Positions 25,510 to 34,824 of a DNA stretch of 64,000 nucleotides are shown here, piece after piece. The notes beneath the pieces were generated by a model. That model was given only the letters and a program-made list of their open reading frames with translations, searched no databases and had not been told where the DNA came from. Numbering within the stretch: the stretch's first letter is position 1; each line of letters opens with the position of its first letter. This DNA is from Nocardia acididurans. GTDB taxonomy: Bacteria > Actinomycetota > Actinomycetes > Mycobacteriales > Mycobacteriaceae. The translations under genes and the position numbers were made by a program. The stretch lies in NCBI RefSeq assembly GCF_016741815.1, contig NZ_JAERRJ010000002.1, forward strand, positions 620,001 to 684,000, in the 5' to 3' direction.

Positions 25510-25701
25510 AAGTGCCGGTGCCGCAAGCATTTCGCGTACCAGCTTCACCGACCCGTCTTCCCCGTCGAACTCGCCCTGCACGCCCTCGTCATCCATCCGG
25601 AGTGGCCGTACCTGCCGACGGTCGCGGCCCTGACCCTGGTGGACGGTCAGACCAGGGCGCTGGGCCCGGCCGCCCGCCGGCTCGCCGCCCGGCAGGCCTG
25701 A
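25510..25701 (+). pseudogene. Possible gene remnant without a start codon
   Basis: The 400 bases between the TfoX-N gene and the first ABC1 gene contain no complete gene. One frame from 25510 to TGA 25701 reads HRPVFPVELALHALVIHPEW and YLPTVAALTLVDGQTRALGP with GC-rich third positions, like the C-terminus of a real protein, but no in-frame start codon lies between the preceding stop and this segment. It may be a decayed gene end. I could not assign a family. Confidence 0.3.
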
Positions 25702-25853
25702 TACACATGCACAAACGCGCCGCCGAATATTTGTGCCTACACCGGAAATCCGGCCAGGTCCGCCACCTTCCTACGATCGCGTAACCAACCGGTACGGCTG
25801 TGGCATGCTTGATCGGGCGCAACAGGTGTGGGTCGCGCCGAAGGGGATGATCG

Positions 25854-27299
25854 ATGAGCATTCGGCGCGCGCGCTGGAAGACCGGTGACACCGGGGGAAA
25901 TCCTCCTGCCCGCACACTGGTTCGCAATGCCAAACTCGCCGCGCTGCCGGTCGCCTTCGCGGGCCGCCAGATGGCCGGAGCCGGTAAACGCGCCCTGGGC
26001 CGTCCGGCCGCCGAGATCGATCGCGAGATCCAACTGCGCACCGCCCAGCACATTTTCGAAGTGCTCGGCGAATTGAAGGGCTGCGCCGCCAAACTCGGGC
26101 AGGTACTGGCCGTCTACGAGCTGGCGCTGCCACCGGATCTGGCCGAACCGTATCGAATCGCGTTGAGCCGCTTGCAGAATGCCATGCCGCCCATGCTGCC
26201 CGGCACCGTGCACCAGGTGCTCACCGGCGCGTTCGGCACCAACTGGCGTCACCATTTCCGGGAGTTCGACGACCGGCGGCACGCGTCGGCCACCATCGGT
26301 CAGGTGCATCGCGCGGTCTGGCACGACGGCCGGCCGGTGGCGGTGAAGGTCATGTACCCGGGCGCGCGGGCGGCGGTGCTCAGTGATCTGGAGCAACTGC
26401 GCCGGATCGCGCCGCTGGCTTCGGTTTTCATGCCGTGCTCGGATGCGCGGGCCCTGGTCGACGAGCTGGCGCGGGCGGTGCGCGCCGAACTCGACTACGC
26501 GGCCGAGGCGCACAATCAGCACGCCTACGCCATCGCCTACGCCGACGACCCGGACTTCCGGGTGCCGCGGGTACTGGCCCAGCACGGCGATGTGATCGTG
26601 AGCGAATGGCTCGACGGCATTCCGCTGACCCGGGTGATCACCTCGGGCGCCGAGATCGAGCGCGACCGGGTGGGCCTGCTGGCGCTGCGGTTCGTCTGGG
26701 GCTCGCCCACCCGCACCGGAACCCTCTACGGCGACCCGCATCCCGGCAATTTCCTGGTGCAGCCGGACGGCCGGCTGGGCGTCGTGGACTTCGGCGCGTG
26801 CCTGCCCTGGCCGCCGCCGCATTTCGGCCCGATGCTCTACGACGGGGCCGATGCCCTGCTCAACGGCGACCGGGAAGATTTCGACGCCGCGGTGCGCCGC
26901 TACGGATTCGTGGGCCGCGACCGGACTTTCGACGTCGATGCCCTCATGGCCGTGATCGACCCGTATCTGGAGATCCTGCGGCACGACATCTATCGGGTGG
27001 ACAGCGCCTGGCTGCGCCGGATGGTGCTCATGAGCGTGAATCCGAGTCTGAACAATGTCGGCAGGCAGCTCACCATGCCCGACGGCTACGTACCCATCTG
27101 GCGCAGTCTGATCGGCCTGGTCGGGATGTGCGCGCAACTGGGCGTGACGGGTCCGATCCGCGATGAAATCCTGCGCTGGTCACCGGAATTGACGGCGGTG
27201 ATGGCCCGCTACCGGGAGCGCACCGGCGGCCCGGCCGATCTGCACGCCGCACGGCTGCGCCGGGCCGGGCGCATCGGCCGGGATTTCGCGGCGGGTTGA
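25854..27299 (+). CDS. ABC1/ADCK (UbiB-like) family protein, copy 1
   Basis: A 481-residue atypical kinase-like protein. The KxGQ motif appears as LKGCAAKLGQVLAVYELALP, the Ala-rich nucleotide loop as ASATIGQVHRAVWHDGR, the lysine in VAVKVMYPG, and the metal/catalytic end as YGDPHPGNFLVQPDGRLGVVDFGAC. The family includes UbiB and ADCK proteins with ATPase activity linked to isoprenoid lipid/quinone metabolism. ATG 25854 has weak ribosome context. A clear paralogue lies at 28108-29448 on the other strand, with a small peptide gene and a nitroreductase-family gene between them. Confidence 0.9.
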   Translation: MSIRRARWKTGDTGGNPPARTLVRNAKLAALPVAFAGRQMAGAGKRALGRPAAEIDREIQLRTAQHIFEVLGELKGCAAKLGQVLAVYELALPPDLAEPYRIALSRLQNAMPPMLPGTVHQVLTGAFGTNWRHHFREFDDRRHASATIGQVHRAVWHDGRPVAVKVMYPGARAAVLSDLEQLRRIAPLASVFMPCSDARALVDELARAVRAELDYAAEAHNQHAYAIAYADDPDFRVPRVLAQHGDVIVSEWLDGIPLTRVITSGAEIERDRVGLLALRFVWGSPTRTGTLYGDPHPGNFLVQPDGRLGVVDFGACLPWPPPHFGPMLYDGADALLNGDREDFDAAVRRYGFVGRDRTFDVDALMAVIDPYLEILRHDIYRVDSAWLRRMVLMSVNPSLNNVGRQLTMPDGYVPIWRSLIGLVGMCAQLGVTGPIRDEILRWSPELTAVMARYRERTGGPADLHAARLRRAGRIGRDFAAG

Positions 27300-27434
27300 T
27301 TCATGCGAGCCGAGGGTTTGTCCACCATGATCGATGCCGTGTCCGGTTCCGTCATGGCGCATCCCGCGGTGACGCGTCATCGTGTCCGGACGCGCTGTTC
27401 TGCCCGTCTACCTCCGGTGAGGAGTTGAATCACC

Positions 27435-27527
27435 GTGCGCCCCTGGACCATTCCGGTACTCACCACCAGCTTCGTGCTGAGCTGCACGGCGGTGCTGATC
27501 ATCATCGCCCCGCACACCTCCTCTTGA
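27435..27527 (+). CDS. 30-residue single-helix membrane peptide
   Basis: A GTG at 27435 with GAGGAG 9 bases upstream opens a 31-codon frame encoding VRPWTIPVLTTSFVLSCTAV followed by LIIIAPHTSS. The chain is almost entirely one hydrophobic helix. The good ribosome site, codon bias and lack of any other gene in the 318-base gap between the ABC1 copy 1 gene and the nitroreductase-family gene support it. Function unknown; a membrane partner of a neighbour is possible but unproven. Confidence 0.5.
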   Translation: MRPWTIPVLTTSFVLSCTAVLIIIAPHTSS

Positions 27528-27617
27528 TTGCTGTCCCAGACAAACCTAGGCTGAGGGTGCTCTCGGAAACCAGCCGGCCGCTTCGCCGCTCGCACGGCTC
27601 GATCGATCGCAGGCATC

Positions 27618-28100
27618 ATGTCGCAGCACGCACCGGGCACACCGGTTCGCCCACCGCTCTACCAATCCGGCAAATCGCTGATCTGGCACGGCGCCAATCT
27701 GCTCAATGTGGTGACCTTCCCGCTGTTCCATCTGACCCGGGGCAGACTGCGATTCCTGCACATCCACATGCTCGAACTGGTGACCACCGGGCGGCGCACC
27801 GGCCTGCGGCGCACGGTGCTGATGCCGTCGCTGCTCAAACGCGGTGACAGCTATGCCATTGTCGGCACGTACGGCGGCGGCACGGCGAATCCGGCCTGGT
27901 ACCACAATATTCTGGCCGATCCCCGGGTCGAGGTGACGGTGGGCGGGGCCACGGTGCCGATGACGGCCCGGGTCGCCGCCGGTGCGGAACGCGCGAAACT
28001 GCTGCGGCAGATCACCTTCCGCTCCGGCGGGGTGTATCCGACGGGCTACCGGTTACTCACCTCGCGCGAGATACCGGTGGTGGTGCTCGACCCGCGCTGA
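27618..28100 (+). CDS. Deazaflavin (F420)-dependent nitroreductase family protein
   Basis: A 160-residue split-barrel protein of the Ddn/DUF385 type. Diagnostic stretches are LELVTTGRRTGLRRTVLMPS (substrate/F420 loop), YAIVGTYGGGTANPAWYHNI and the C-terminal YPTGYRLLTSREIPVVVLDP. Such enzymes use F420H2 to reduce quinones, nitro compounds or other electrophiles at the membrane. It lies between two ABC1-family genes, a family tied to quinones, so a quinone-related task is an attractive guess. ATG 27618 is the likely start. Confidence 0.88.
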   Translation: MSQHAPGTPVRPPLYQSGKSLIWHGANLLNVVTFPLFHLTRGRLRFLHIHMLELVTTGRRTGLRRTVLMPSLLKRGDSYAIVGTYGGGTANPAWYHNILADPRVEVTVGGATVPMTARVAAGAERAKLLRQITFRSGGVYPTGYRLLTSREIPVVVLDPR

Positions 28101-28107
28101 GCGGTCG

Positions 28108-29448
28108 TCAGCCGGCCGCCTCGGTGCGGTCGCCGAAGCCCGGCAGCCATGTCGCGACCAGATCCAGGAACGGCCCCTCGGCGTCGAGCTGGGCACAGAT
28201 TCCGACGATGCCGCCGAAAACCCGCCCCAGCATGGCGTATTCGGGCCGATCCTCCGGCGCCCGCATACCGCGCGCGTTGGTGAGCGAGATGTTCGCCGGA
28301 TCCAGTGCGCGGGCCACATCCTCCTGCAGCAGGGCGCGGCTGAAATGGAAACGGCTGCCGTCGATCTGGGCCACCACGGGGGCGACGCGGCGCTGGATGG
28401 GCCCCAGCTCGATGGGTGCGCCGGGTTTCACGAAGCCCTCCTCGCGCAGCACCTGTTCCAGTCGCGGGTAGTCCTCGGCGAGTACCGCGTGCGCCATTCG
28501 CCCCACGGCGGTGGGGATTCCGTGCGGCATATCGGTGCACGCGCCGAAATCGATGACGCCCAAACGATTGTCGGGTCGCAGCTGGAAGTTCCCGGGATGC
28601 GGGTCGCTGTGCAGGCAGCCCACCCGCGCCGGGGAGGACAGCGCGAATTCGGCGAGCAGCAGTCCGGCGCGATTGCGGTCGGCGCGGCTGCCGGAGGCGA
28701 TGACCCGCGAAAGCGGTACGCCCTCCATCCATTCGGTGACCATGACCTTGGGCGCGGCGGCCACCACGCGCGGGACGAAGAACCGGGCGTCACCGGCGAG
28801 GGCCTTGGCGAAGCGCCGCTGATAGGCGGCCTCGAGGCGATAGTCGAGTTCGTCCTCGGTGCGGGCCAGGAATTCCTCGATGAGCTGGCGGGCATTGGTC
28901 CCCGCGAGCAGTGTGTCGAACGCGCCCGAGAACATCTGCAGCATGGTGAGATCCGCGCGCAGGGATTCCTCGGCCTCGGGATACTGCACCTTGACCGCGA
29001 CCTCGCGCCCGTCGTGCCAGACGGCCTTGTGCACCTGCCCGATGCTCGCGGCCGCGATCGGGTTGTCGTCGAATTGCTGGAAACGCCCGCGCCATTGGGT
29101 GCCGAGCTGCCGGTCCAGCATGCGGTGGGTGTCGGCGGCGGGCATGGGCGGGGCTTCCTGCTGCAATCGCACCAGGGCATCGCGGAAGTGGTCGGCGAAG
29201 CGCGGCGGCACCGCGGCCTCGGCGACGCTGAGGGCCTGTCCGAGTTTCATGGCGCCGCCCTTGAGTTCGCCGAGGACGGCGAAGACCTGGTCGGCGGCAT
29301 GGTCGAGCATCTCGTCGGTGATGGTGCCGCGCTCGGCGCCGGAGAGGAGTCCGCGGCCGGTGGCGACCACCCGCTGCGCCATCAGGGTCGCGGGGATACT
29401 GGCCACCTTGGCCATGCGGGTGATGCCTTTTCGTCTGAGTCCGGCCAC
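28108..29448 (-). CDS. ABC1/ADCK (UbiB-like) family protein, copy 2
   Basis: A 446-residue paralogue of the protein at 25854-27299. It carries LKGGAMKLGQALSVAEAAVP (KxGQ), AAASIGQVHKAVWHDGREVAVKV split as ASIGQVHKAVWHDGR and VAVKVQYPE, and HSDPHPGNFQLRPDNRLGVIDFGAC as the catalytic end. In contrast to copy 1 it keeps the family-typical KGGAMKLGQ. The start is GTG 29448 with AAAGGAA upstream. It is convergent with the nitroreductase-family gene, 7 bases apart. Twin ABC1 genes around one F420-type gene suggest a functional module. Confidence 0.9.
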   Translation of the reverse strand: MAGLRRKGITRMAKVASIPATLMAQRVVATGRGLLSGAERGTITDEMLDHAADQVFAVLGELKGGAMKLGQALSVAEAAVPPRFADHFRDALVRLQQEAPPMPAADTHRMLDRQLGTQWRGRFQQFDDNPIAAASIGQVHKAVWHDGREVAVKVQYPEAEESLRADLTMLQMFSGAFDTLLAGTNARQLIEEFLARTEDELDYRLEAAYQRRFAKALAGDARFFVPRVVAAAPKVMVTEWMEGVPLSRVIASGSRADRNRAGLLLAEFALSSPARVGCLHSDPHPGNFQLRPDNRLGVIDFGACTDMPHGIPTAVGRMAHAVLAEDYPRLEQVLREEGFVKPGAPIELGPIQRRVAPVVAQIDGSRFHFSRALLQEDVARALDPANISLTNARGMRAPEDRPEYAMLGRVFGGIVGICAQLDAEGPFLDLVATWLPGFGDRTEAAG

Positions 29449-29561
29449 GTTGCCGTTCCTTTCACTGGCGCGCGAATCCGCTGATCTCGCCCGACACCCC
29501 CGTCTCAGACAGAATAGGCGAGTTTTCCGGCGGGGTCGATCACGCGCAGGTCAAGGCTGGT

Positions 29562-31745
29562 TCAGTGGGTCTTGGCGAGCCGATCCTCATCCTCGAGGCT
29601 GATCTCGCCGAGTCCGATGCGGCGCTGCACGCGGGTCATCCACCGCGGGGCCCACCAGCACCATTCGCCGAGCAGTTTCATGGTGGCGGGCACCAGCACC
29701 ATGCGCAGGATGGTGGCGTCGATGATCAGCGCGGCGATCATGCCGTAGGCGATGTACTGCATCATCACCAGGTCGGAGAAGGCGAATGCGCCGGTCACCA
29801 CCAGCAGGATGAGTGCGGCGGCGGTGATGATGCGCCCGGTCTGCACGGTGCCGACGCGGATGGCCTCCTCGGTGGTCGCGCCGCGCGCCCGCGCTTCGAC
29901 CATGCGCGACACCAGGAATACCTCGTAGTCGATGGACAATCCGTACACCACGGCGATGATGACCACGAGGATGAGCACCTGCCCCGGCTGCGGGGTGAAG
30001 TTCAGCAGGTCGGCGCCGTGGCCCTCGATGAAGATCCAGGTGACGATGCCCATGGTCGACCCCAGCCCCAGCCCGCTCATGAGCGCGGCCTTGATGGGCA
30101 GGATCAGCGATCCGAAGGTCAGGAACATGAGCAGCGTGCTCACCAGCAGCACGAACGCGATCATGAACGGCATACGCACCAGCAGTGCGTCGATACTGTC
30201 CTTCTGCAGTGCGGGCACCCCGCCGACCAGCACCCTGGTCCCCTCGGGGATCTCCAGTGAGCGCAGGTACTCGATGGTGGCCCCGGCGTCGTTGATGTCC
30301 TCGACGGGTGCGGTCATGCGGCGCACATCCGGGTCGACGGATGAGCGCGCCGGCACCCCGAACGCCCCGGCCAGCCCCGGCGCGGCATTGGCCTGCTGCC
30401 AGATCGATCCGACGGTCGCCGAATTCTCGGTGATGATCATGACTTCGATCGGGTCGGATTTGCGCAGCGGGAAGTACTCGTCGATCTGCTGCTGGGCCAC
30501 CCGGGTCGGATTGTCCGGCGGCAGGTACTTCTCGCTGTAGGCGCCGAACACCAGATTCCGGATGGGCAGGATGAGCAGCAGCAGCCCGAGCACCACCGGC
30601 ACGGCCACGCGCACCGGATTGCGCATGACGAATCGCACTGTGCGGCCCAGGAATCCGTTGTCGAGCTGTTCCGGGGTCTTGGTGCGACGGAAGCGGCGCA
30701 GGCCCAGCAGGTCCACGCGCGGGCCGAGAATCGCCAGGACCGCGGGCAGCACGGTGATGGAGGTGAGCGCCGCCATGGTGACGGTGGCGATCCCGCCGTA
30801 GGCGATGGACTTCAGGAAGCCCTGCGGAAACAGCAGCAGCCCACCGAGACTCACCGCGATCATGGTGGCGGAGAAGACGACGGTGCGCCCGGCTGTCATC
30901 ACCGATCGCCGGACCGCCGTGCGGGTGTCGTATCCGGCGGCGAGTTCCTCGCGGAAGCGGCTCACGATGAACAGCCCGTAGTCGATGGCGAGGCCCAGCC
31001 CGATCATCGAAACCACCGGCGAGACGAAGGAATTCACCTCGGTGAAGTTGGTGACGAAGCGGACGATGCCGAATGCGCCGAAGATGGTGAGCAGTCCGAT
31101 GAGCAGCGGCAGCGCCGCGGCGACCACGCCGCCGAAGATGAAGAACAGCAGGATGCCCACCACCGGCACGGCCAGCAGTTCCATCCGGTGCAGGTCGTCG
31201 GCGACGGTGTCGTTGAGCGCGCCCGCGACCGGCTGCATCCCGCCGACCTTGACGTCCACGCCCGGAATCGCGAAGGCGTCCTTGACTTCGGTGTAGCTGC
31301 GCTGCATGTCGCCATCGCCCTCACCGCGGAGGGCGATGGTCGCGACGGCGCGTTTCTTGTCCTCGGTGGCCGCGAGTTTGACGGGCTGCTGGCCGTCCTC
31401 GAGCGGCCAGTAGCTGATATTGATGCCGCGGATGGCATTCGGATGGTCGTCGCGCACGGATTTCAGGCTGTCGACGACCGCGGCGCTGAACGCCGGATCG
31501 TCGACGGTCTTGCCCTCGGGTGCGGTGTAGAGCACCACCACGTCGACCTCGTGGCCGCGGCCGAACGCCACGCCGGCGATCTCGCCGACCTCCATGGATT
31601 CGGAGTTGGGGTCGAACATGCCGCTGCTGCTCACATGGCTGTTCAGGCCGAGGCCGTAGCCGCCCAGGGCGAGCATGGCCGCGACGACCACGCCGATGAC
31701 CGCGAATCGCAAGCGGCAGACCAGGTTCCCCCACCAGGCGAACAT
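29562..31745 (-). CDS. MmpL3-like RND transporter
   Basis: A 727-residue MMPL-family protein with twelve predicted helices and two large extracytoplasmic loops. The proton-relay motifs match MmpL3: GLAIDYGLFIVSRFREEL (D255/Y256) and GLSIDYEVFLVSRMVEAR (D606/Y607), and the C-terminus EWCWWAPRWM is also MmpL3-like. MmpL3 flips trehalose monomycolate across the inner membrane. It lacks the long cytoplasmic tail of the mycobacterial protein. Whether this is the housekeeping copy or a paralogue for another lipid cannot be settled from one window; no lipid-biosynthesis genes adjoin it. Confidence 0.88.
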   Translation of the reverse strand: MFAWWGNLVCRLRFAVIGVVVAAMLALGGYGLGLNSHVSSSGMFDPNSESMEVGEIAGVAFGRGHEVDVVVLYTAPEGKTVDDPAFSAAVVDSLKSVRDDHPNAIRGINISYWPLEDGQQPVKLAATEDKKRAVATIALRGEGDGDMQRSYTEVKDAFAIPGVDVKVGGMQPVAGALNDTVADDLHRMELLAVPVVGILLFFIFGGVVAAALPLLIGLLTIFGAFGIVRFVTNFTEVNSFVSPVVSMIGLGLAIDYGLFIVSRFREELAAGYDTRTAVRRSVMTAGRTVVFSATMIAVSLGGLLLFPQGFLKSIAYGGIATVTMAALTSITVLPAVLAILGPRVDLLGLRRFRRTKTPEQLDNGFLGRTVRFVMRNPVRVAVPVVLGLLLLILPIRNLVFGAYSEKYLPPDNPTRVAQQQIDEYFPLRKSDPIEVMIITENSATVGSIWQQANAAPGLAGAFGVPARSSVDPDVRRMTAPVEDINDAGATIEYLRSLEIPEGTRVLVGGVPALQKDSIDALLVRMPFMIAFVLLVSTLLMFLTFGSLILPIKAALMSGLGLGSTMGIVTWIFIEGHGADLLNFTPQPGQVLILVVIIAVVYGLSIDYEVFLVSRMVEARARGATTEEAIRVGTVQTGRIITAAALILLVVTGAFAFSDLVMMQYIAYGMIAALIIDATILRMVLVPATMKLLGEWCWWAPRWMTRVQRRIGLGEISLEDEDRLAKTH

Positions 31746-31861
31746 CTACCGACCTCCCGATCACTCCGCACGAACTTCCCAACCAACGTACCGACGAGTA
31801 ATGGATTACGCTCCTGCGGCAGCGATCACATCTTTTGTGAAACACACATGATTCTTTTCTC

Positions 31862-32803
31862 TCAGCGGTCGAATTCCACGGTGGCGGTGACGGCGCGGTG
31901 ATCGGTGCCGGGCACGCGCAGCACGCCGGCCCGGGTTGCGGTGAGCCCGTGGGTCAGCACGTGGTCGAGGCGGACGATCGGGGCGGCGGCGGGCCAGGTG
32001 AAGCCGGGTCCGCTGCCGGACTGCCGCTGGGCGTCGCGATAGCCCGGGGCGAAGGAGAGCCAGTGCCGATCGGTGCTCGCGGTGTTGAAATCGCCTGCCA
32101 CCACGATGTGTTCGGCGGGATCGGCCGCCAGCGCCTGGGACAGGACCGCCAGGCCGTGCGTGCGGGTGCCGGTGTCCGCGGGGCGGATCGACGGCAGATG
32201 CACCACGTAGACGACCAGGTCGCCCGCCGGGGTGGCGACGTGGGTGCGCAGTCCGCGTTTCCACGCCAGCCCGACATCGACGGCGGTGGCGCCCGAGGTG
32301 GGATAGCGGCTCCACAGGGCCACGGTGCCGATCTGCTCCCGATAGGGGTAGGTGGCGTCGAGGGCGCGCTGCACCGGTACGCGATCGGCGGCGGCGAACT
32401 CCTGGACGGCCACCAGGTCGGCGTCGGCGGCCAGCACCGCTCGGGCGGTGGCGGCCGGGGAGGTGTTGTCCGCGAACAGGTTCTGTGAGACGACGGTGAT
32501 ACCGCCGCCCGATGACGGTGCCCGCGATTCCAGCGCGGGTGCCCACCAGCCCCCGAAGGCGTTGGCCCACACCAGCAGTGGCAGCAGGGTGGTCACCGCG
32601 CCCAGCGGGCTGCGGCACAGGACGGCGAGCACGGGGATGAGCAGCCCGAGCCACGGGGCGGCGGTATCGACCGCCACACCGAGTCCGAGAACATCGGGTA
32701 CCAGGTCGTGACGGAGCAGCAGCAGTGTCAGAACCAGTGCGGCGGCGGCGAATACCCAGGCCGTGCGCGATCGTGCGCGCGGCCTGGTGGCGGAATCGTT
32801 CAC
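31862..32803 (-). CDS. Membrane-anchored endonuclease/exonuclease/phosphatase (EEP) family protein
   Basis: A 313-residue protein with three N-terminal hydrophobic helices (AWVFAAAALVLTLLLL, LGLLIPVLAVLC, TTLLPLLVWANAF) followed by an EEP domain from about residue 100. Catalytic features are ITVVSQNLFADN, VAVQEF (metal Glu), WSRYP, VAGDFN and LDHVLTHG with a terminal GTDHRAV. The domain faces outside by topology. The start GTG 32803 shares GTGA with the glycosidase-like lipoprotein stop; a GTG 12 bases earlier is possible. The coupling suggests both act on an extracytoplasmic substrate, perhaps a phosphodiester-containing glycan or lipid. Confidence 0.85.
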   Translation of the reverse strand: MNDSATRPRARSRTAWVFAAAALVLTLLLLRHDLVPDVLGLGVAVDTAAPWLGLLIPVLAVLCRSPLGAVTTLLPLLVWANAFGGWWAPALESRAPSSGGGITVVSQNLFADNTSPAATARAVLAADADLVAVQEFAAADRVPVQRALDATYPYREQIGTVALWSRYPTSGATAVDVGLAWKRGLRTHVATPAGDLVVYVVHLPSIRPADTGTRTHGLAVLSQALAADPAEHIVVAGDFNTASTDRHWLSFAPGYRDAQRQSGSGPGFTWPAAAPIVRLDHVLTHGLTATRAGVLRVPGTDHRAVTATVEFDR

Positions 32804-34749
32804 TGCGCCGGGCACAGTCGCCGCGGTGTGGGTTCGCCCTGCAGCCGGGCGTCGACGCAGCCGCCGGGCAATCCGTCGTAGTCGCGTGTGCCGAAGTTGG
32901 CGGTCACGACGAGGGCCCCGTCGCCGAAGACGCTGCGCTGCACCAGATGATCGTCGGTGAGCCGGCGGAAGTCGGTCATGGCCCGAGTGCCGACGGCCTG
33001 GTGCAGGGGTGCGAAGAACTGTTGCAGGCGGGCCATTTCGGCGCCGTGGGCGTCCAGGGTCGCGCGATCCAGGACGAAATTCAGCGGGGTGTTGTAGAGG
33101 ATCGCGGTGAGCGCCCGCATGGTCCGCTGTTGCGGGAGTTTGTAGTACGAGAGTTCCCAGCGGTCCAGATTGATGATCGAGTCGTGCAGCGCGGTCTCGT
33201 AGAGCGGCACCCGGTAGGCCGGATCGAACATGGCCGTCACGGCGGCGGCGGGCAGGTCGACGGGCTTGAAGTACACGCCCGGCGCGCGGGCCGGGGCGTA
33301 GCCGCCCCAGGTCTCCCGGTCGCGCTGCAGTGTCCAGAGCAGGTCCGAAACCGGTGTCTGCGCACCGTGATCGAAGGCGAGGGCGGGTGCGGCCCAGGCG
33401 CCGGCGGATTCCGAACCGAGGACCTGTTTCCGGTCGTCGGCGAGCCAGCGCAGGCGGGCCAGCCGATTCTCGCGGTCCTGTCGCTGATTCATCGGATGGC
33501 CGGTGCCGAAGTCGTCGAAGAATTCACCGGCGGCGTCCACGTCGAGGAAGTAGGTGTCGGCGCCGTTGCCGGTCATCCGGGTGTAGCGGTCCCGGTACAG
33601 CTGCGGATTCTGTTCCAGCACTTCCGAACTCAGGTAGCAGCCGCGCCCGCCGAAGCCGGTCTCGGGCGTACCGTCGGACCGGCGCACGCAGCCGTCCGGG
33701 TACAGGCCCGGCCAGACCGAGGAGGGATTGTCGGCGGTGGCGGGGTCCTGGGCGTTGGCCCACGAATCATAGGGTCCGGCAAGGTATCCCGAGTCCTTGG
33801 CGGCCTGCACGGCGGCCGCGGAGAGCGGGTGCTCGTCCGCGTCGTAGCCCAGCCACATCCGGGACAGGCCGAGTTCCAGCATGTGGCGCACGGTGTCGGG
33901 GTCGCGGCCGTCACCCCACAGGTAGGCGTGGAAGGCGCCGAGCAGTCTGGTGATGGCGGGGTTCTCGTCGATTTTGTCCTGGAGCGAACGGAATTCGCCG
34001 TGCCGCTGCAGCCAGTCGCGGTAGTCCTTCGCGGCGGCGACCGGTGAATCGTCGGTGAGGGCGAAGGTGACGGTGTAGCGGCGGGTATCCGCGCGGGCGT
34101 CGAAATCGTGTGCGGCGCTTGCCAGCAGCCTGCCGTTGTCGGAGTGCACGGTGAGGCTGCTGCCGATATCGGTGGGCACCAGGTAACTGACCCCGCGTCC
34201 GGCCAGGCGATATCCCCAGAACGGCATGGTGAGTCCGGAGGTCATGGCGATGGGTTCGCCGACCAGGCCGGTGCCGGGGCCGTTCCAGAACGGGTCGCGC
34301 ACCGGCAGCGACAGCCCTTCGCCGCGTGGCAGCTGGAGTGCTTCGCTGGTCGGGTCGCCGCCGGTGACGGGCCAGGCGAGCTGCTGGTCACGGTCGCTGT
34401 GCACGGTCATCCGGAGGCGTCCGTCGCGCGCGGTGGCGGTGACGGTGAGCCCTCGATCCGGGTAGCGCCATTGCGCGGCGTCGTCGTCGACGGTGACGGT
34501 TCCGGCGCTGCCGAGGTCGCCCACAGCGGGCGCGGACAGGTCGAGCCGGTGTCCGGCCGCGATCGCGGAAACCGCCAGCGTGGTGGTGTCGATCTCCGCG
34601 GTACCGCCGCCGATGTCGATAACCACCTGATTGCCATTGACGCGCGGTGCGCTCTTTCCGCGGTTCTCACCGCAGGCCGTGAGTCCGGTCGCGGTCAGGC
34701 TCGCGATGATGATCACAGCGGACAATCGGTACAGTCTCCGGCCTCTCAT
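32800..34749 (-). CDS. Glycoside hydrolase-like lipoprotein (GH101/DUF5696-type)
   Basis: A 649-residue exported protein. The signal peptide RRLYRLSAVIIIASLTATGL ends in lipobox TGLTAC, so it is a predicted lipoprotein. An N-terminal beta-rich region is followed by a TIM-barrel-like domain with AFHAYLWGDGRDPDTVRHML, TYFLDVDAAGEFFDDFGTGH and HPMNQRQDRENRLARL, recalling endo-alpha-N-acetylgalactosaminidase-like and DUF5696 proteins; the Asp pair in FLDVDAAGE is a candidate catalytic site. The start is ATG 34749. It is divergent from a two-component system and coupled to the EEP gene, so it may be a target of that system. Confidence 0.75.
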   Translation of the reverse strand: MRGRRLYRLSAVIIIASLTATGLTACGENRGKSAPRVNGNQVVIDIGGGTAEIDTTTLAVSAIAAGHRLDLSAPAVGDLGSAGTVTVDDDAAQWRYPDRGLTVTATARDGRLRMTVHSDRDQQLAWPVTGGDPTSEALQLPRGEGLSLPVRDPFWNGPGTGLVGEPIAMTSGLTMPFWGYRLAGRGVSYLVPTDIGSSLTVHSDNGRLLASAAHDFDARADTRRYTVTFALTDDSPVAAAKDYRDWLQRHGEFRSLQDKIDENPAITRLLGAFHAYLWGDGRDPDTVRHMLELGLSRMWLGYDADEHPLSAAAVQAAKDSGYLAGPYDSWANAQDPATADNPSSVWPGLYPDGCVRRSDGTPETGFGGRGCYLSSEVLEQNPQLYRDRYTRMTGNGADTYFLDVDAAGEFFDDFGTGHPMNQRQDRENRLARLRWLADDRKQVLGSESAGAWAAPALAFDHGAQTPVSDLLWTLQRDRETWGGYAPARAPGVYFKPVDLPAAAVTAMFDPAYRVPLYETALHDSIINLDRWELSYYKLPQQRTMRALTAILYNTPLNFVLDRATLDAHGAEMARLQQFFAPLHQAVGTRAMTDFRRLTDDHLVQRSVFGDGALVVTANFGTRDYDGLPGGCVDARLQGEPTPRRLCPAQ

Positions 34750-34771
34750 AGCCGCTACGCTCGCGGCCGCA

Positions 34772-34789
34772 GATGAGAGTTCGATGAGA
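34772..34789. promoter_or_regulatory. Direct repeat GATGAGA, 11-base period, likely response-regulator site
   Basis: GATGAGA-GTTC-GATGAGA is an exact 7-base repeat with a 4-base spacer, the 11-base spacing typical of OmpR-family dimers binding head to tail. It lies in the 75-base gap between the lipoprotein gene start and the response-regulator start. A related inverted copy, CTCTCAT, is at 34743-34749 over the lipoprotein start codon. Autoregulation and control of the divergent operon are inferred. Confidence 0.6.
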
Positions 34790-34824
34790 AGGTGCTGGTG
34801 GCGGCGATACGTATGATCCGTGGG

